Assembly: GCF_014217565.1 (NCBI RefSeq)
Contig: NZ_CP043661.1
Location: 5,952,001 to 6,016,000, forward strand
Length of the DNA: 64,000 nucleotides
Source of the DNA: Kribbella qitaiheensis
GTDB taxonomy: Bacteria > Actinomycetota > Actinomycetes > Propionibacteriales > Kribbellaceae
Direction of reading: 5' to 3'
Positions 1-8,484 of the stretch are shown piece by piece. Below the pieces are notes generated by a model, which was not told where the DNA came from, made no database searches, and saw only the letters and a list, made by a program, of their open reading frames with translations. The position numbers and the translations under genes were made by a program. Position 1 is the stretch's first letter; the number at the start of each line of letters is the position of its first letter.

Positions 1-1
1 C

Positions 2-502
2 TTCCGGGAGACGCTGATCCACGACTTCGACACGTTGCTCTGGCTGAACGAGGGCGCCGAGCCGATCGAGGTCTACACGAAGGCGGACGCGCTGGTCGCC
101 CCGCAGTACAAGGACAGTGGGCTGATCGACACCGCGGTCGTGATGATCACCTTCGACAACGGCGCGATCGCGACCGCCGAGGCGAACTTCTCCGCCCTCT
201 ACGGGTACGACGTCCGCGGCGAGGTGTTCGGCTCGAAGGGGATGGTGACGGCCGGGCGTCACGCGAGCAGCCCGATGCAGCACTACCACGAGCACGGGAT
301 GCAGCAGCAGACGTTGCGCAGCGACGAGGAGATGTTCACGGACGCCTACGTCCAGGAGGTCTCCGACTTCACCGACGCGGTCCGTACGCGGAGCACGCCG
401 CCGGTGACCGGCGAGGATGCCCGCCGGGCGCTCCGGGTCGCGCTCGCCGCGATGAAGTCCCACGAGGAGCACCGCCCGGTGAAGCTGGCGGAGATCGGAT
501 GA
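2..502 (+). CDS. Gfo/Idh/MocA-family NAD(P)-dependent oxidoreductase, C-terminal part (inositol 2-dehydrogenase-like)
   Basis: The reading frame is open from the window edge, so the gene begins upstream; about 166 C-terminal residues are visible. The HDFD motif (from about residue 7 of the visible part) and the following beta-sheet domain are typical of the sugar/inositol dehydrogenase family, which oxidises a ring hydroxyl using a dinucleotide bound by an N-terminal Rossmann fold, not visible here. The stop overlaps the next start (ATGA), so it is co-translated with a hydroxypyruvate-isomerase-like gene. That fits a sugar or inositol catabolic operon. Substrate cannot be told from this fragment. 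Confidence 0.8.
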   Translation, partial: FRETLIHDFDTLLWLNEGAEPIEVYTKADALVAPQYKDSGLIDTAVVMITFDNGAIATAEANFSALYGYDVRGEVFGSKGMVTAGRHASSPMQHYHEHGMQQQTLRSDEEMFTDAYVQEVSDFTDAVRTRSTPPVTGEDARRALRVALAAMKSHEEHRPVKLAEIG

Positions 503-1272
503 GGCTGGCCGTCTGCGCGGAGATGGTCTTCACCGACCTCGAACTGACCGACCGGATCCGCCGCATCGACGAACTCGGCTTCGACGTCGAGATCTGGAAC
601 TGGCACACCAAGGACATCGACGCGCTGATCGCGACCGGCGCGACCTTCTCCTCGATGACCGGCTACATCAGTGGCTCGCTGACCCACGACCAGGACCAGT
701 TGCTCAAGACGGCGGCCCAGTCCGCCGAGGTGGCGAAGCGACTCGGGTGTCCCCGGCTCAACCTGCACGGCACCGAGCTCGGCGATCACGGCCTGCCCCG
801 CTTACCGCAGTACGAGTTGACGGGTGCGATGTGGCTCGCGGCCGAGCAGACGCTGAGGGACCTGGCGCGCCTCGGTGCGGAGTACGACGTGATGTTCGTC
901 CTCGAGAACCTCAACACCGAGATCGATCACCCTGGTGTGCCGTTCGCGAAGGCGAAGGACGTGCTCGCGCTGGTGCGGGCCGTCGATCACCCGAACCTGC
1001 GGATGATGCTGGACGTCTACCACGCGCAGATCGGCGAGGGGAACCTGATCAGCCTGATCGAGCAGGCCGGGCCGTACCTCGGGGAGGTCCAGGTCGCAGA
1101 CGTTCCGGGCCGCTGCGAGCCGGGCACCGGCGAGATCAACTATCCGGCGATCGCGGCGGCGCTGCGCAGGATCGGGTACGACGGCACGGTCGGGCTCGAA
1201 GCCTTCGCGGAAAGCGACAGCGAGCTCGCGCTGCGCCGGTTCCGGGACGCCTTCAGAAACGAAGAGATCTGA
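499..1272 (+). CDS. Hydroxypyruvate isomerase-like TIM-barrel protein
   Basis: 257 residues, the usual length for the hydroxypyruvate isomerase/IolI branch of the xylose-isomerase-like TIM barrels. Visible features are the start MRLAVCAEMVF, an active-site stretch LENLNTE, the metal-binding DVYH near residue 172 and a C-terminal GLEAF glutamate. These enzymes are cytosolic and interconvert small hydroxy-oxo acids or inosose-type sugars. The start overlaps the preceding dehydrogenase stop by four bases, so the two are translationally coupled. A GntR regulator follows. Isomerase class is secure; the exact substrate is inferred. Confidence 0.8.
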   Translation: MRLAVCAEMVFTDLELTDRIRRIDELGFDVEIWNWHTKDIDALIATGATFSSMTGYISGSLTHDQDQLLKTAAQSAEVAKRLGCPRLNLHGTELGDHGLPRLPQYELTGAMWLAAEQTLRDLARLGAEYDVMFVLENLNTEIDHPGVPFAKAKDVLALVRAVDHPNLRMMLDVYHAQIGEGNLISLIEQAGPYLGEVQVADVPGRCEPGTGEINYPAIAAALRRIGYDGTVGLEAFAESDSELALRRFRDAFRNEEI

Positions 1273-1325
1273 TCAAATCCGTCCCTCGACTCGACGATGG
1301 GCCGCTGACGCCCCAAGATGTGCCC

Positions 1326-2069
1326 ATGAGCACCGTCCAGGTCAGCGTCGATCGCACCAGTCGCACCCCGCTTCACGTTCAGCTTGCTCAGCAGCTCGAA
1401 GCGGCGATCCAGGGCGGCGACTTACCGGTCGGCTCCAGGCTCAGTAACGAGGTGGACCTCGCAGAGGCCTACGGATTGAGCCGCCCGACCGTGCGGCAGG
1501 CCATCGCTCGCCTGGTCGACCAGGGCCTGCTCGTACGCAAGCGCGGTGTCGGCACTCAGGTAGTCGGCAACTCCGGTCAGGTGCGCCGCTCGCTGGAGCT
1601 CACCAGCCTGTACGACGACCTCTCGGCCGCACACCGTAAGCCGGAGACCGAGGTGCTGCGCTTCGGCATCGCCCCTGCCAGCGCAGAGGTCGCCACTGCC
1701 TTGCAGTGCGAGGTGGGAGACCGCGTAGTACGGCTGGAGCGTCTGCGGCGAGCCGATGGCGAGCCGCTCGCGCTGATGCGCAACTGGTTGCCGCCGGAGA
1801 TGCTGGACACGGACCCGGCGACGCTGGCCGAGCGCGGCCTCTACGAACTACTCAGGGCCGAAGGAGTTCGCCTCAAGGTGGCGCACCAGACCATCTCGGC
1901 CATCCCCGCCACAGCAGAACAAGCCCGGCTCCTCTCCGAGGAACCGGGCTGTCCGCTGCTTGCGACGACGCGGATCACGTACGACGATCACGGTCGGGCC
2001 GTCGAGTACGGCTCACATCTTTTCCGTGCTTCCCGTTACGTCTTCGAACACACCCTCGTCCACCGCTGA
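1326..2069 (+). CDS. GntR-family transcriptional regulator (HutC/UTRA type)
   Basis: 247 residues from ATG 1326; the open frame extends far upstream but that part is antisense-like noise overlapping the isomerase. Residues about 10-75 form a winged helix (LSNEVDLAEAYGLSRPTVRQ), and residues about 95-240 match the UTRA ligand-binding fold (WLPPEML, YELL, ISAIPATAEQA). HutC-type regulators repress sugar or amino-acid catabolic operons until a small ligand binds the UTRA domain. It lies just downstream of the dehydrogenase/isomerase pair and probably controls that operon. No clear Shine-Dalgarno sequence is seen. Confidence 0.88.
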   Translation: MSTVQVSVDRTSRTPLHVQLAQQLEAAIQGGDLPVGSRLSNEVDLAEAYGLSRPTVRQAIARLVDQGLLVRKRGVGTQVVGNSGQVRRSLELTSLYDDLSAAHRKPETEVLRFGIAPASAEVATALQCEVGDRVVRLERLRRADGEPLALMRNWLPPEMLDTDPATLAERGLYELLRAEGVRLKVAHQTISAIPATAEQARLLSEEPGCPLLATTRITYDDHGRAVEYGSHLFRASRYVFEHTLVHR

Positions 2070-2114
2070 CCGATCACTTGGACGGCCGACGGTAGACGAC
2101 GCGCGGGCGAGACC

Positions 2115-3371
2115 CTACTTGGTGCCGCCAGGGAAGATCCAGAGCTTGCTGTCGGCCATATTCGTCAACTGCTCGACCGTGTACGCCGGAGCTGCCCGAG
2201 TGTGCTTGACCTCGGGCTTCTCGCCCAACCCGTTGAAGCTCGACATGTTGATGGTGCGCCCGTCGGGAAGGTACAGCTGGATGAAGTTCCCGACGATCCC
2301 GTACTTCTGCTGTCGGGAGTCGTCGTAGGACGGGACATTGTTTGCCCAGGCGAGCACCGAGCCGTCGGACCGGACCTTGCAGTGGGACAGACCCTCCTCC
2401 GGGCACTTCTTGACCGGGGCACTGGTTGTCAGCAGGGCGTCCACCGACGAAGCGCCCTTGCCGTCGTTGGTGACATAGGAAGCCCCGTTGTAGCCGTTCT
2501 GGCCGCCGCCCCAGGTGTGGGGCTGGCTCAGCTGCGGGTGGCCGGGGATGACCTTCTTCAGGGTCGCCAGGGTTGCGGGCAGCGGTACCACCGGCGGCTT
2601 GGGTTCAGCAGCGGGCTGTTGGGTGATCGTCTTCTTGGGTGGGTAACCCCAGTTCTTGCTGCCGGCGAGCTTCGCCAGTTCAGTCAGCGTGAACAACGGT
2701 TGCTTCCGCGTGACGGGGCTTCCCTCTCCAGCGGCGCTCATGCTCGTCAACGCGACCTGAGTACCGTTGGGCCGAGTGAGCATGACGTAATTGGACGACG
2801 CTTCCTTGAGGTGGCCGTTCCGGCTGACCGCTTCTCGCGTGACCGCCTCCAAAGCGCTTCCATCGGCCTGGATCGTGCAGGTGTGCGGGAGGCTGTTGGA
2901 GCAGTCTGTCGGGTTGCCGTAGGCATATCCCGTGGTGACCATCAGCCACGACGCACCATTGCCGTCGTCGACGACGATCGAAGCGGAGTTCTGGCCCCCT
3001 AGTCCGCCGTCCATCGACGTCGGCTTGGAGATCTGGAGACCGGCGGGGACGAGCTTGCGCAGCGTGGCCAGGGTGTCCTTTCCCGTCGCCGGTGCGGCGG
3101 GCTTTGCCGGTGTCGTGGCTGCCGCGGCCGGCGCACTGGCAACGGGTGCCTGCTTGTGGTCCGGGCTGCCGAGGACCTGGGTACCGCCGAAGACGATGCC
3201 GGCAGTTACCAGTACTGCGGTGGTGCCGCTGAGGCTGAGCAGGGCGGTACGCCGACGGCGTAGTACGGCACCGCGTTTCATGCCGCGTTCGACCAGGTCG
3301 GTGGACTCGGGTTCGAGGGTCTCGGTGGCCCGGCGCATCAGGTCGGGCAGGGAATCGTTCATGTTGTTCAT
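2115..3371 (-). CDS. Membrane protein with duplicated extracytoplasmic domain, partner of SigE-family sigma factor
   Basis: 418 residues: cytoplasmic arm 1-40 ending in an Arg-rich stretch, one membrane segment about 44-66, an Ala/Pro linker, then two homologous outer domains at about 100-242 and 267-413. Each copy begins TLATL(R/K)K, has a central DG.GAS block, a Cys pair (CSN..HTC in copy 1, CPE..SHC in copy 2), a polymer-like R/L-PNG/PDG turn and ends near a Trp. AGGAG lies five bases before ATG 3371. It follows the sigma-factor gene by 21 bases, the usual position of an anti-sigma or signalling partner. No zinc anti-sigma motif is seen; function unknown. Confidence 0.75.
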   Translation of the reverse strand: MNNMNDSLPDLMRRATETLEPESTDLVERGMKRGAVLRRRRTALLSLSGTTAVLVTAGIVFGGTQVLGSPDHKQAPVASAPAAAATTPAKPAAPATGKDTLATLRKLVPAGLQISKPTSMDGGLGGQNSASIVVDDGNGASWLMVTTGYAYGNPTDCSNSLPHTCTIQADGSALEAVTREAVSRNGHLKEASSNYVMLTRPNGTQVALTSMSAAGEGSPVTRKQPLFTLTELAKLAGSKNWGYPPKKTITQQPAAEPKPPVVPLPATLATLKKVIPGHPQLSQPHTWGGGQNGYNGASYVTNDGKGASSVDALLTTSAPVKKCPEEGLSHCKVRSDGSVLAWANNVPSYDDSRQQKYGIVGNFIQLYLPDGRTINMSSFNGLGEKPEVKHTRAAPAYTVEQLTNMADSKLWIFPGGTK

Positions 3372-3392
3372 CGGAGCTCCTGGTACATCAGG

Positions 3393-3893
3393 TCAGAGGG
3401 TGATCAGGTGGACGGCGTCTTCGCCGAGGACAGTCCGGAGCCGGTCCAGCGCCCGGGAGGTCCTGGTCCTGATCGCACCGGCGTTCTTGCCGAGATCCAG
3501 CGCGACCTGTTCGACGCTGCGATCTTCGAAGAACCGCAGCACCAGTACGGCGCGATCGAGAGGGGCCAGTTCGGCAAGTGCGTTCTGCAGTGACAGCCGC
3601 AGCGCGTGATCGCCCGGCCGTTCGGCTCGTTCCGGCAGGTCGGGGGTCGGCTGCTCGGTCCAGCTCCGCCGTCGCCGCTGCGAGATGAATGTGCGGACCA
3701 GCACCGTCTGGGCGTACGCCGGTGGGTTGTCGATCCGCTGGACTCCCCGCCAGGCCCGGAACATCTTCGCCAGTGTCTCCTGGACCAGGTCCTCGGCGTG
3801 GTGCCGATCGCCGGCCAGCAACCAGGCCGTCCGGTACAAGTGAGGTGTTCGCGCTCGGGCGAACTCCTCGAAGTTCTCCGCGTTCGGTCTCAT
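3393..3893 (-). CDS. SigE-family (ECF) RNA polymerase sigma factor
   Basis: 166 residues with the two conserved sigma-70 domains only: region 2 at about residues 10-75 (FARARTPHLYRTAWLL, then GDRHHAEDLVQETL) and region 4 at about 105-160 (LDRAVLVLRFFEDRSVEQV, then a helix-turn-helix GKNAGAIRTRTSRAL). This is the short SigE/SigM-like actinobacterial class that directs core polymerase to a stress regulon. It is the first gene of a two-gene operon with a single-pass membrane protein. Start ATG 3893 follows a GAAAGG ribosome site. Confidence 0.88.
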   Translation of the reverse strand: MRPNAENFEEFARARTPHLYRTAWLLAGDRHHAEDLVQETLAKMFRAWRGVQRIDNPPAYAQTVLVRTFISQRRRRSWTEQPTPDLPERAERPGDHALRLSLQNALAELAPLDRAVLVLRFFEDRSVEQVALDLGKNAGAIRTRTSRALDRLRTVLGEDAVHLITL

Positions 3894-4161
3894 CGCAGCC
3901 TTTCCGTCGTGGTCTCACTCTCTATGACGCTTCAGGCCAACGAGCCCGTTACAGTCCCCGTACTCCGGGCGCCGATCGGTTGCGGGGAGGTGCAAAAGGT
4001 GGCCGGGTGGGTGAGTGGACGGATACGTTCGGTGAACCTGTGCCCGTGTGAGAGTTATCCACAGGGCCCGGCAGCGGGTTGGCGCCGGTGGGCTCCGGCT
4101 TGAAAGAATGATCGCGCAGGGTGATCAGCGGGTTGCCGGACGAGACGCCACGGGGAGACGG

Positions 4162-5439
4162 ATGACAGCCGACAGACTTGCCGCGCGCCGGTCCGGCTGG
4201 GACGGCGCGGTCGAGCTGATCGACGCCCAGGTCCGCGACGTGGTCCGGCGCGAGGGCATCGACCCACTCCGCAACCCGGCCGCGGTGAGCACCATCGTCG
4301 CGACCGTCATGAAGGAGTACGACGAGCGCAGCCTGACCGGGATCGTGCCGCCGATCGGCGATCTGGAGGCGGTCAGCCGCGAGGTGCACGACCGGGTGGC
4401 CGGGTTCGGCCCGCTGCAGCGGTATCTGGACGATCCGGCCGTTGAGGAGATCTGGATCAACGAGCCCAGCCGGGTCTTCATCGCCCGCGATGGCCGGCAC
4501 GAGCTCACCACCACGGTGCTGACCGAGGAAGAGGTCGCCGACCTGGTCGAGCGGATGCTGAAGACGACCGGGCGGCGGATCGACGTGTCCCAGCCGTTCA
4601 CGGACGCGCGGCTGCCGGACGGGAGCCGGGTGCACATCGTGCTCGGTGGCATCACTCAACGCTATGCGGCCATCAATATCCGCAAATTCACAGTCCGGGC
4701 GACCCGGCTGGCGGATCTCGTCGCGCTCGGTTCGCTCACCCCGCACGGGGCTGCCGTCCTGGACGCGGCCGTTGCCTCCGGCCTCAATATCCTGGTGTCC
4801 GGCGGCACCCAGGCGGGCAAGACGACGATGCTGAACGCGCTGGCCGGGTCGATCCCCGGCAGCGAGCGGGTGATCAGCTGCGAAGAGGTCTTCGAGATCA
4901 AGCTGCCGATCCCGGACTGGGTCTCGATGCAGACCCGGCAGGCTGGTCTGGAGGGCACCGGCGAGGTGCGGCTGCGCGACCTGGTCAAGGAATCCCTGCG
5001 GATGCGGCCGTCCCGGATCATCGTCGGTGAGGTCCGCGGTGAGGAGTGCCTCGATCTGCTGCTGGCCTTGAACAGTGGACTTCCCGGCATGTGCACGATC
5101 CATGCGAACTCGGCGCGCGAGGCATTGACCAAGATGTGCACGCTGCCGCTGCTGGCAGGCGAGAACATCGGGTCCCGCTTCGTATTGCCGACTGTTGCCG
5201 GGTGCGTGGATCTGGTCGTGCATCTCGGGATCGCCTCGGACGGGCAACGGCGGGTGCGCGAGATCGTGTCGGTGAGCGGCCGGATCGAGGATCAGGCGAT
5301 CGAGACGGAGACGCTGTTCGGCACCGTCGACGGGCAACTGCGCCGGGCCGAGGGCCAGCTGCCCCATCCCGAGCGGTTCCAGCAAGCCGGGTACTCGCCG
5401 GCCGGTCTGCTGACCGAGTTGCCGCGTGGGGTGAGCTGA
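4162..5439 (+). CDS. CpaF/TadA-type secretion ATPase of the Tad pilus
   Basis: 425 residues from ATG 4162, chosen because GGGGAGA sits just before it; an in-frame upstream extension to 4048 has no ribosome site. It has an N-terminal domain containing VEEIWINEPSRVFIA, a Walker A box SGGTQAGKTTMLNAL near residue 213, an Asp/Glu box (VISCEEVFEIKLP), and the Walker B-like SRIIVGEVRGEE, all marks of type II/IV secretion ATPases. It works as a hexamer at the inner face of the membrane, powering assembly of Flp pilins. First gene of the Tad operon, overlapping tadB by one base. Confidence 0.92.
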   Translation: MTADRLAARRSGWDGAVELIDAQVRDVVRREGIDPLRNPAAVSTIVATVMKEYDERSLTGIVPPIGDLEAVSREVHDRVAGFGPLQRYLDDPAVEEIWINEPSRVFIARDGRHELTTTVLTEEEVADLVERMLKTTGRRIDVSQPFTDARLPDGSRVHIVLGGITQRYAAINIRKFTVRATRLADLVALGSLTPHGAAVLDAAVASGLNILVSGGTQAGKTTMLNALAGSIPGSERVISCEEVFEIKLPIPDWVSMQTRQAGLEGTGEVRLRDLVKESLRMRPSRIIVGEVRGEECLDLLLALNSGLPGMCTIHANSAREALTKMCTLPLLAGENIGSRFVLPTVAGCVDLVVHLGIASDGQRRVREIVSVSGRIEDQAIETETLFGTVDGQLRRAEGQLPHPERFQQAGYSPAGLLTELPRGVS

Positions 5440-6299
5440 TGGGCCTCCTGCTCGGACTGTTCTTCGGGATCGGCCTGTTGCTGGTCGGCTGGTCCTTCCT
5501 GTCACCGCCGGACGCGACGCCACGTGGCGACGGCCGGCTCATCAGGCGGAGCCGCGACCTGCTGGCGAGTGCTGGAGTCGAAGGAGTGACACCCGCTGCC
5601 TTCATCGGCGCTTGCCTGTTGACGGGGGTCATCGCCTTCGTGCTGATGTTCGTAGTGTCGGCAGCGCTGCCGGTCGGGCTGGTGTTCGGGGTGATGGCCG
5701 GCGGAGTTCCGGTGGCGTTGTTGAAGAGCCGGGCCCGGAAGCGGCTGGCGGAGTTCCGCGAGCTCTGGCCCGACGTGGTCGACAACGTCGCGTCCGCGGT
5801 ACGGGCCGGTTTGTCGTTGTCCGAGGCCCTGGCGCAGGTCGGGGAGCGGGGACCACTGCCGTTGCGGGAGCCGTTCCGGCGGTTCGGTTCGGACTACGCC
5901 TCGACCGGGCGGTTCGCGGACTCGCTGGATCGGTTGAAGGCACGGCTCGCGGATCCGGTCGGAGATCGGGTCATCGAGGCGCTCCGGATCGCGCGTGAGG
6001 TCGGTGGCGGCGACCTCGGGCGACTGTTGCGTTCGCTGTCGAGCTTCCTGCGTGACGACGCGCGGACCAGATCCGAGCTGGAGGCCCGGCAGTCCTGGTC
6101 GGTGAACGGCGCCCGGGTCGCGGTGGCCGCACCCTGGCTGGTGCTCGGGATGTTGTCGTTCCAGGGCGATGTGATCCAGCGCTACAACTCACCGGTGGGA
6201 GCGTTGATCATCGGCGTCGGCGCGGTCGTCTGTGTCATCGCCTACAGATTGATGCTGCGGATCGGCCGACTCCCCGAGCCCGAGCGGGTGCTGCGATGA
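5439..6299 (+). CDS. TadB-like inner-membrane platform protein (type II secretion system F domain)
   Basis: 286 residues from ATG 5439, which overlaps the CpaF stop (TGATG). Membrane segments lie at about residues 1-22 and in the 50-85 region, with two more at the C-terminus; between them is the cytosolic T2SSF domain (ELWPDVVDNVASAVRAGLSL and SLDRLKARLADPVGD). TadB and TadC form the membrane platform that the CpaF ATPase drives. The end overlaps a 37-codon mini-ORF by ATGA. Confidence 0.87.
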   Translation: MGLLLGLFFGIGLLLVGWSFLSPPDATPRGDGRLIRRSRDLLASAGVEGVTPAAFIGACLLTGVIAFVLMFVVSAALPVGLVFGVMAGGVPVALLKSRARKRLAEFRELWPDVVDNVASAVRAGLSLSEALAQVGERGPLPLREPFRRFGSDYASTGRFADSLDRLKARLADPVGDRVIEALRIAREVGGGDLGRLLRSLSSFLRDDARTRSELEARQSWSVNGARVAVAAPWLVLGMLSFQGDVIQRYNSPVGALIIGVGAVVCVIAYRLMLRIGRLPEPERVLR

Positions 6300-6409
6300 G
6301 CCCGGGGCTGCCGCGGGGCGATCGGCTGTCAGAGTCCGGGTCGCTGCTGCAAGTGAGACGAGGGCTGCCGCATGACCGTTGGCTGTCCGGGCGGCGGGTG
6401 CTGCGATGA
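6296..6409 (+). CDS. 37-codon mini-ORF at the tadB/tadC junction (possible tandem duplication remnant)
   Basis: A short open frame that overlaps the tadB stop (ATGA at 6296-6299) and the tadC start (ATGA at 6406-6409). Its first residues (MSPG) and its SLLQVRRGLP stretch resemble the start of TadC (MSPL, GLLLVVRRLP), while its end (RRVLR) resembles the end of TadB (ERVLR). The 16-base string CGGGTGCTGCGATGAG occurs at both ends, 110 bases apart. This is what a diverged tandem duplication of the gene junction would leave. It could serve only to carry ribosomes from tadB to tadC, or encode nothing useful. Confidence 0.3.
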   Translation: MSPGLPRGDRLSESGSLLQVRRGLPHDRWLSGRRVLR

Positions 6410-7344
6410 GTCCCTTGGTGACGGGAGCGCTGCTCGGGGGACTGTTCGGAGCTGGGCTGTTGCTGGTTGTGCGGCGGCTGCCGTTTCTGCGGCGTCCCTC
6501 GGTGGACGACCGGATCGGGCCGTACCTGCGCGATATCGGTGGGTCGGAGGTGTTTCTCGGCGTGGTCGATTCGAGTTCGCCGTTCTACGCGGTTCTGCGG
6601 TTGTTCGGGCCATCGCTGCGAGCCGGGGCGACGCGCTTGGAGCGGTTGCTCGGTGGCGCGGCCTCGGTCCGGCGCAGGTTGTCGCGGGCCGGGATCGACC
6701 GCACGGTTGAGGAATTCCGGATCGAGCAGGTGCTGTGGGGTGCGGCCGGCTTCGGTCTCGGTCTGCTGGTCGCGTTGGTCGCGCTGTCGCTCGGCGTCGG
6801 CAATCCGGTCGGGCTGCTGGTGCTGTCGGCCTTCCTCGCTGTGATCGGCGTTCTGTCGCGGGATACCTACCTCACCAGCCAGGTCCGTCGCCGGGAGCGG
6901 CGGCTGCTCGCCGAACTGCCTACCGTGGCAGAGCTTCTGGCGCTGTCGGTGGCGGCCGGTGAGGGCCCGGCCGCGGCGCTCGACCGGGTCGCGCGGTCGT
7001 GCCGTGGCGAGCTGGCCATCGAGTTGCAACGCGTGCTCGCGGAGACACGTGCGGGCGAGCCGCTGGTCCGCGCGCTCGACGCCCTGGCCGATCGGACCGG
7101 CCTGGTCGCCCTGTCCCGCTTCGCCGACGGGTTGGCGGTCGCCCTCGAACGAGGAACCCCGCTGGCCGACGTACTGCGGGCGCAGGCGGGCGATATCCGC
7201 GAGGCGAGCAGGCGCGAGCTGATCGAGTCCGGTGCCCGCCGCGAAATTTCAATGATGGTCCCGGTGGTGTTTCTGGTGCTCCCGGTGACCATCGCATTCG
7301 CCTTCTACCCAGGCGCTGTCGGCATCCGGCTGATCGCCGGATGA
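6406..7344 (+). CDS. TadC-like inner-membrane platform protein (type II secretion system F domain)
   Basis: 312 residues from ATG 6406. The N-terminal membrane segment (TGALLGGLFGAGLLLVV) is followed by a second pair near residues 110-145, the T2SSF domain (LAELPTVAELLALSVAAGEG, then RFADGLAVALERGTPL), and a C-terminal segment ending in PVVFLVLPVTIAFAFYPG. It is the partner of TadB in the pilus assembly platform. A Shine-Dalgarno sequence is not obvious, so translation probably depends on coupling through the upstream overlap. Confidence 0.87.
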   Translation: MSPLVTGALLGGLFGAGLLLVVRRLPFLRRPSVDDRIGPYLRDIGGSEVFLGVVDSSSPFYAVLRLFGPSLRAGATRLERLLGGAASVRRRLSRAGIDRTVEEFRIEQVLWGAAGFGLGLLVALVALSLGVGNPVGLLVLSAFLAVIGVLSRDTYLTSQVRRRERRLLAELPTVAELLALSVAAGEGPAAALDRVARSCRGELAIELQRVLAETRAGEPLVRALDALADRTGLVALSRFADGLAVALERGTPLADVLRAQAGDIREASRRELIESGARREISMMVPVVFLVLPVTIAFAFYPGAVGIRLIAG

Positions 7345-7358
7345 ATTGAGGAGAACTG

Positions 7359-7556
7359 ATGTCCCTACTGCTGACCAGGTTGTTCCTGACCCTGGTGCTG
7401 ACGCCACAACCGGCCCGGAAGGAGCGCGGCGACGTCCCCGGCTGGGTGCTGATCACCGTGATGACGGCCGGTCTGGTCGTCGCGATCTGGGCGCTGGCCG
7501 CCGACCAGCTCAAATCCATGCTCGAAAAGGCCCTGGACTCCGTCACCAGCAAGTGA
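7359..7556 (+). CDS. Small Flp-pilin-like membrane protein of the Tad locus
   Basis: 65 residues: a short hydrophobic start, a charged ARKERGDVPG linker, and one membrane helix (about residues 30-50, VLITVMTAGLVVAIWALA) followed by an amphipathic tail. Size, position between tadC and the tadE-like genes, and the helix after an ERG stretch match actinobacterial Flp pilins, which are cut by a prepilin peptidase and polymerise into the fibre. A canonical G/XXXXEY processing site is not clear, so it may be a divergent pilin. GAGGAG precedes ATG 7359. Its stop overlaps the next start. Confidence 0.7.
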   Translation: MSLLLTRLFLTLVLTPQPARKERGDVPGWVLITVMTAGLVVAIWALAADQLKSMLEKALDSVTSK

Positions 7557-7942
7557 TGAGGTCCTCCAGGAACGAGCGCGGATCGGCGGTGGTCGACTTC
7601 GTGATGGTGTCGATGCTCGTGGTCCCGTTGTTCCTGGGGATCATGCAGGTCGGGCTGTTCCTGTACGTACGGAACACGGTGACGGCGGCGGCCTCGGAGG
7701 GCGCTCACTACGCCGCGGTTCTGAACCGCGAACCGGCCGACGGGGAAGCGCGCACCCGGGAGTTGGTGGACGGCGTAGTACGCAATGAGTTGATCGACTC
7801 GGTCACCGCGGAAACAGTGGATGTCGACGGCCAGCCAGGCGTTCTGGTCGTGGTCGAGGCCCACCTGCCACCGCTCGGTCTCTGGGGGCCGGGGATCGGC
7901 TTCCATGTGGAGGGCCACGCGATCAAGGAAACCGGCCAATGA
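7556..7942 (+). CDS. TadE-like pseudopilin
   Basis: 128 residues. After a short basic arm comes ERGSAVVDFVMVSMLVVPLF, the TadE pattern of a Glu near the start of one hydrophobic helix, followed by an outer domain with ITQ-like GIMQVGLFLYVRNTV and a small beta domain. TadE-type pseudopilins are membrane-anchored minor components needed for pilus assembly. The gene overlaps its neighbours at both ends (TGATG at 7554-7558 and ATGA at 7939-7942), giving one tightly coupled operon. Confidence 0.8.
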   Translation: MRSSRNERGSAVVDFVMVSMLVVPLFLGIMQVGLFLYVRNTVTAAASEGAHYAAVLNREPADGEARTRELVDGVVRNELIDSVTAETVDVDGQPGVLVVVEAHLPPLGLWGPGIGFHVEGHAIKETGQ

Positions 7943-8484
7943 ACCGCGGCATCCTTCGCTTGAACCAGGGCACACTTCCCTGGTTGCTCGGCGGCATCGT
8001 CCATCGCGAGCTGAAGCTGGTGCGGCGGGTTGTCTCGCGACGACGGCGTGGTGAGCAGGGGAGTGCGGTGGTGGAGTTCTCCTGGTTGGCGTTGTTGTTG
8101 ATGGTGCCACTGGTCTACGTGATGCTCGGCGTGTTCGACGTTCAGAGAGCGTCGTACGGTTCGACGGCTGCGACTCGCGCGGCGGCGCGGGCCTTCATCA
8201 TCGTTCCGGCGGGGGTGTCCGAGGACGAGGCACGAGCGCGGGCGTTCGAAGCCGCGCGGCTGGCGATGAAGGATCAGGGCGTCGAGCTGAGCCCCGGCCA
8301 ACTGCGGATCAGTTGCGATCCCGCCTGCCTCGAGCCGGGTTCGACCGTCACCGTCGAGCTCGACACCGAGATGCCGCTGCCACTCATCCCGTCCGCGCTT
8401 GGCGGCGAACGCCCCGCGGTCCACCTCAGCTCCGTCCACACCGAGCCGTACGGCGACTATCGCGAAGCCAAAGGCACCCGATGA
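7939..8484 (+). CDS. TadE/TadF-like pseudopilin
   Basis: 181 residues. A basic arm of about 48 residues ends in RRGEQGSAVVEFSWLALLL, the TadE signature, with one membrane helix through about residue 75. The outer part has two Cys (SCDPACLE) that could form a disulphide. It is a second minor pilin-type protein encoded beside the first. Translation is coupled to both neighbours by ATGA overlaps. The unusually long basic N-terminal arm could mean that the true start is internal, but no better site is seen. Confidence 0.78.
   Translation: MNRGILRLNQGTLPWLLGGIVHRELKLVRRVVSRRRRGEQGSAVVEFSWLALLLMVPLVYVMLGVFDVQRASYGSTAATRAAARAFIIVPAGVSEDEARARAFEAARLAMKDQGVELSPGQLRISCDPACLEPGSTVTVELDTEMPLPLIPSALGGERPAVHLSSVHTEPYGDYREAKGTR

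Noticed and set aside
747..1325. N-terminal extension of the GntR gene
   Set aside because: Overlaps the isomerase in another frame and has Arg-rich noise; GntR homology starts only at about 1326.
3949..5523. 524-codon minus-strand frame over cpaF
   Set aside because: Antisense to a clear secretion ATPase; composition is Arg/Pro/Asp noise.
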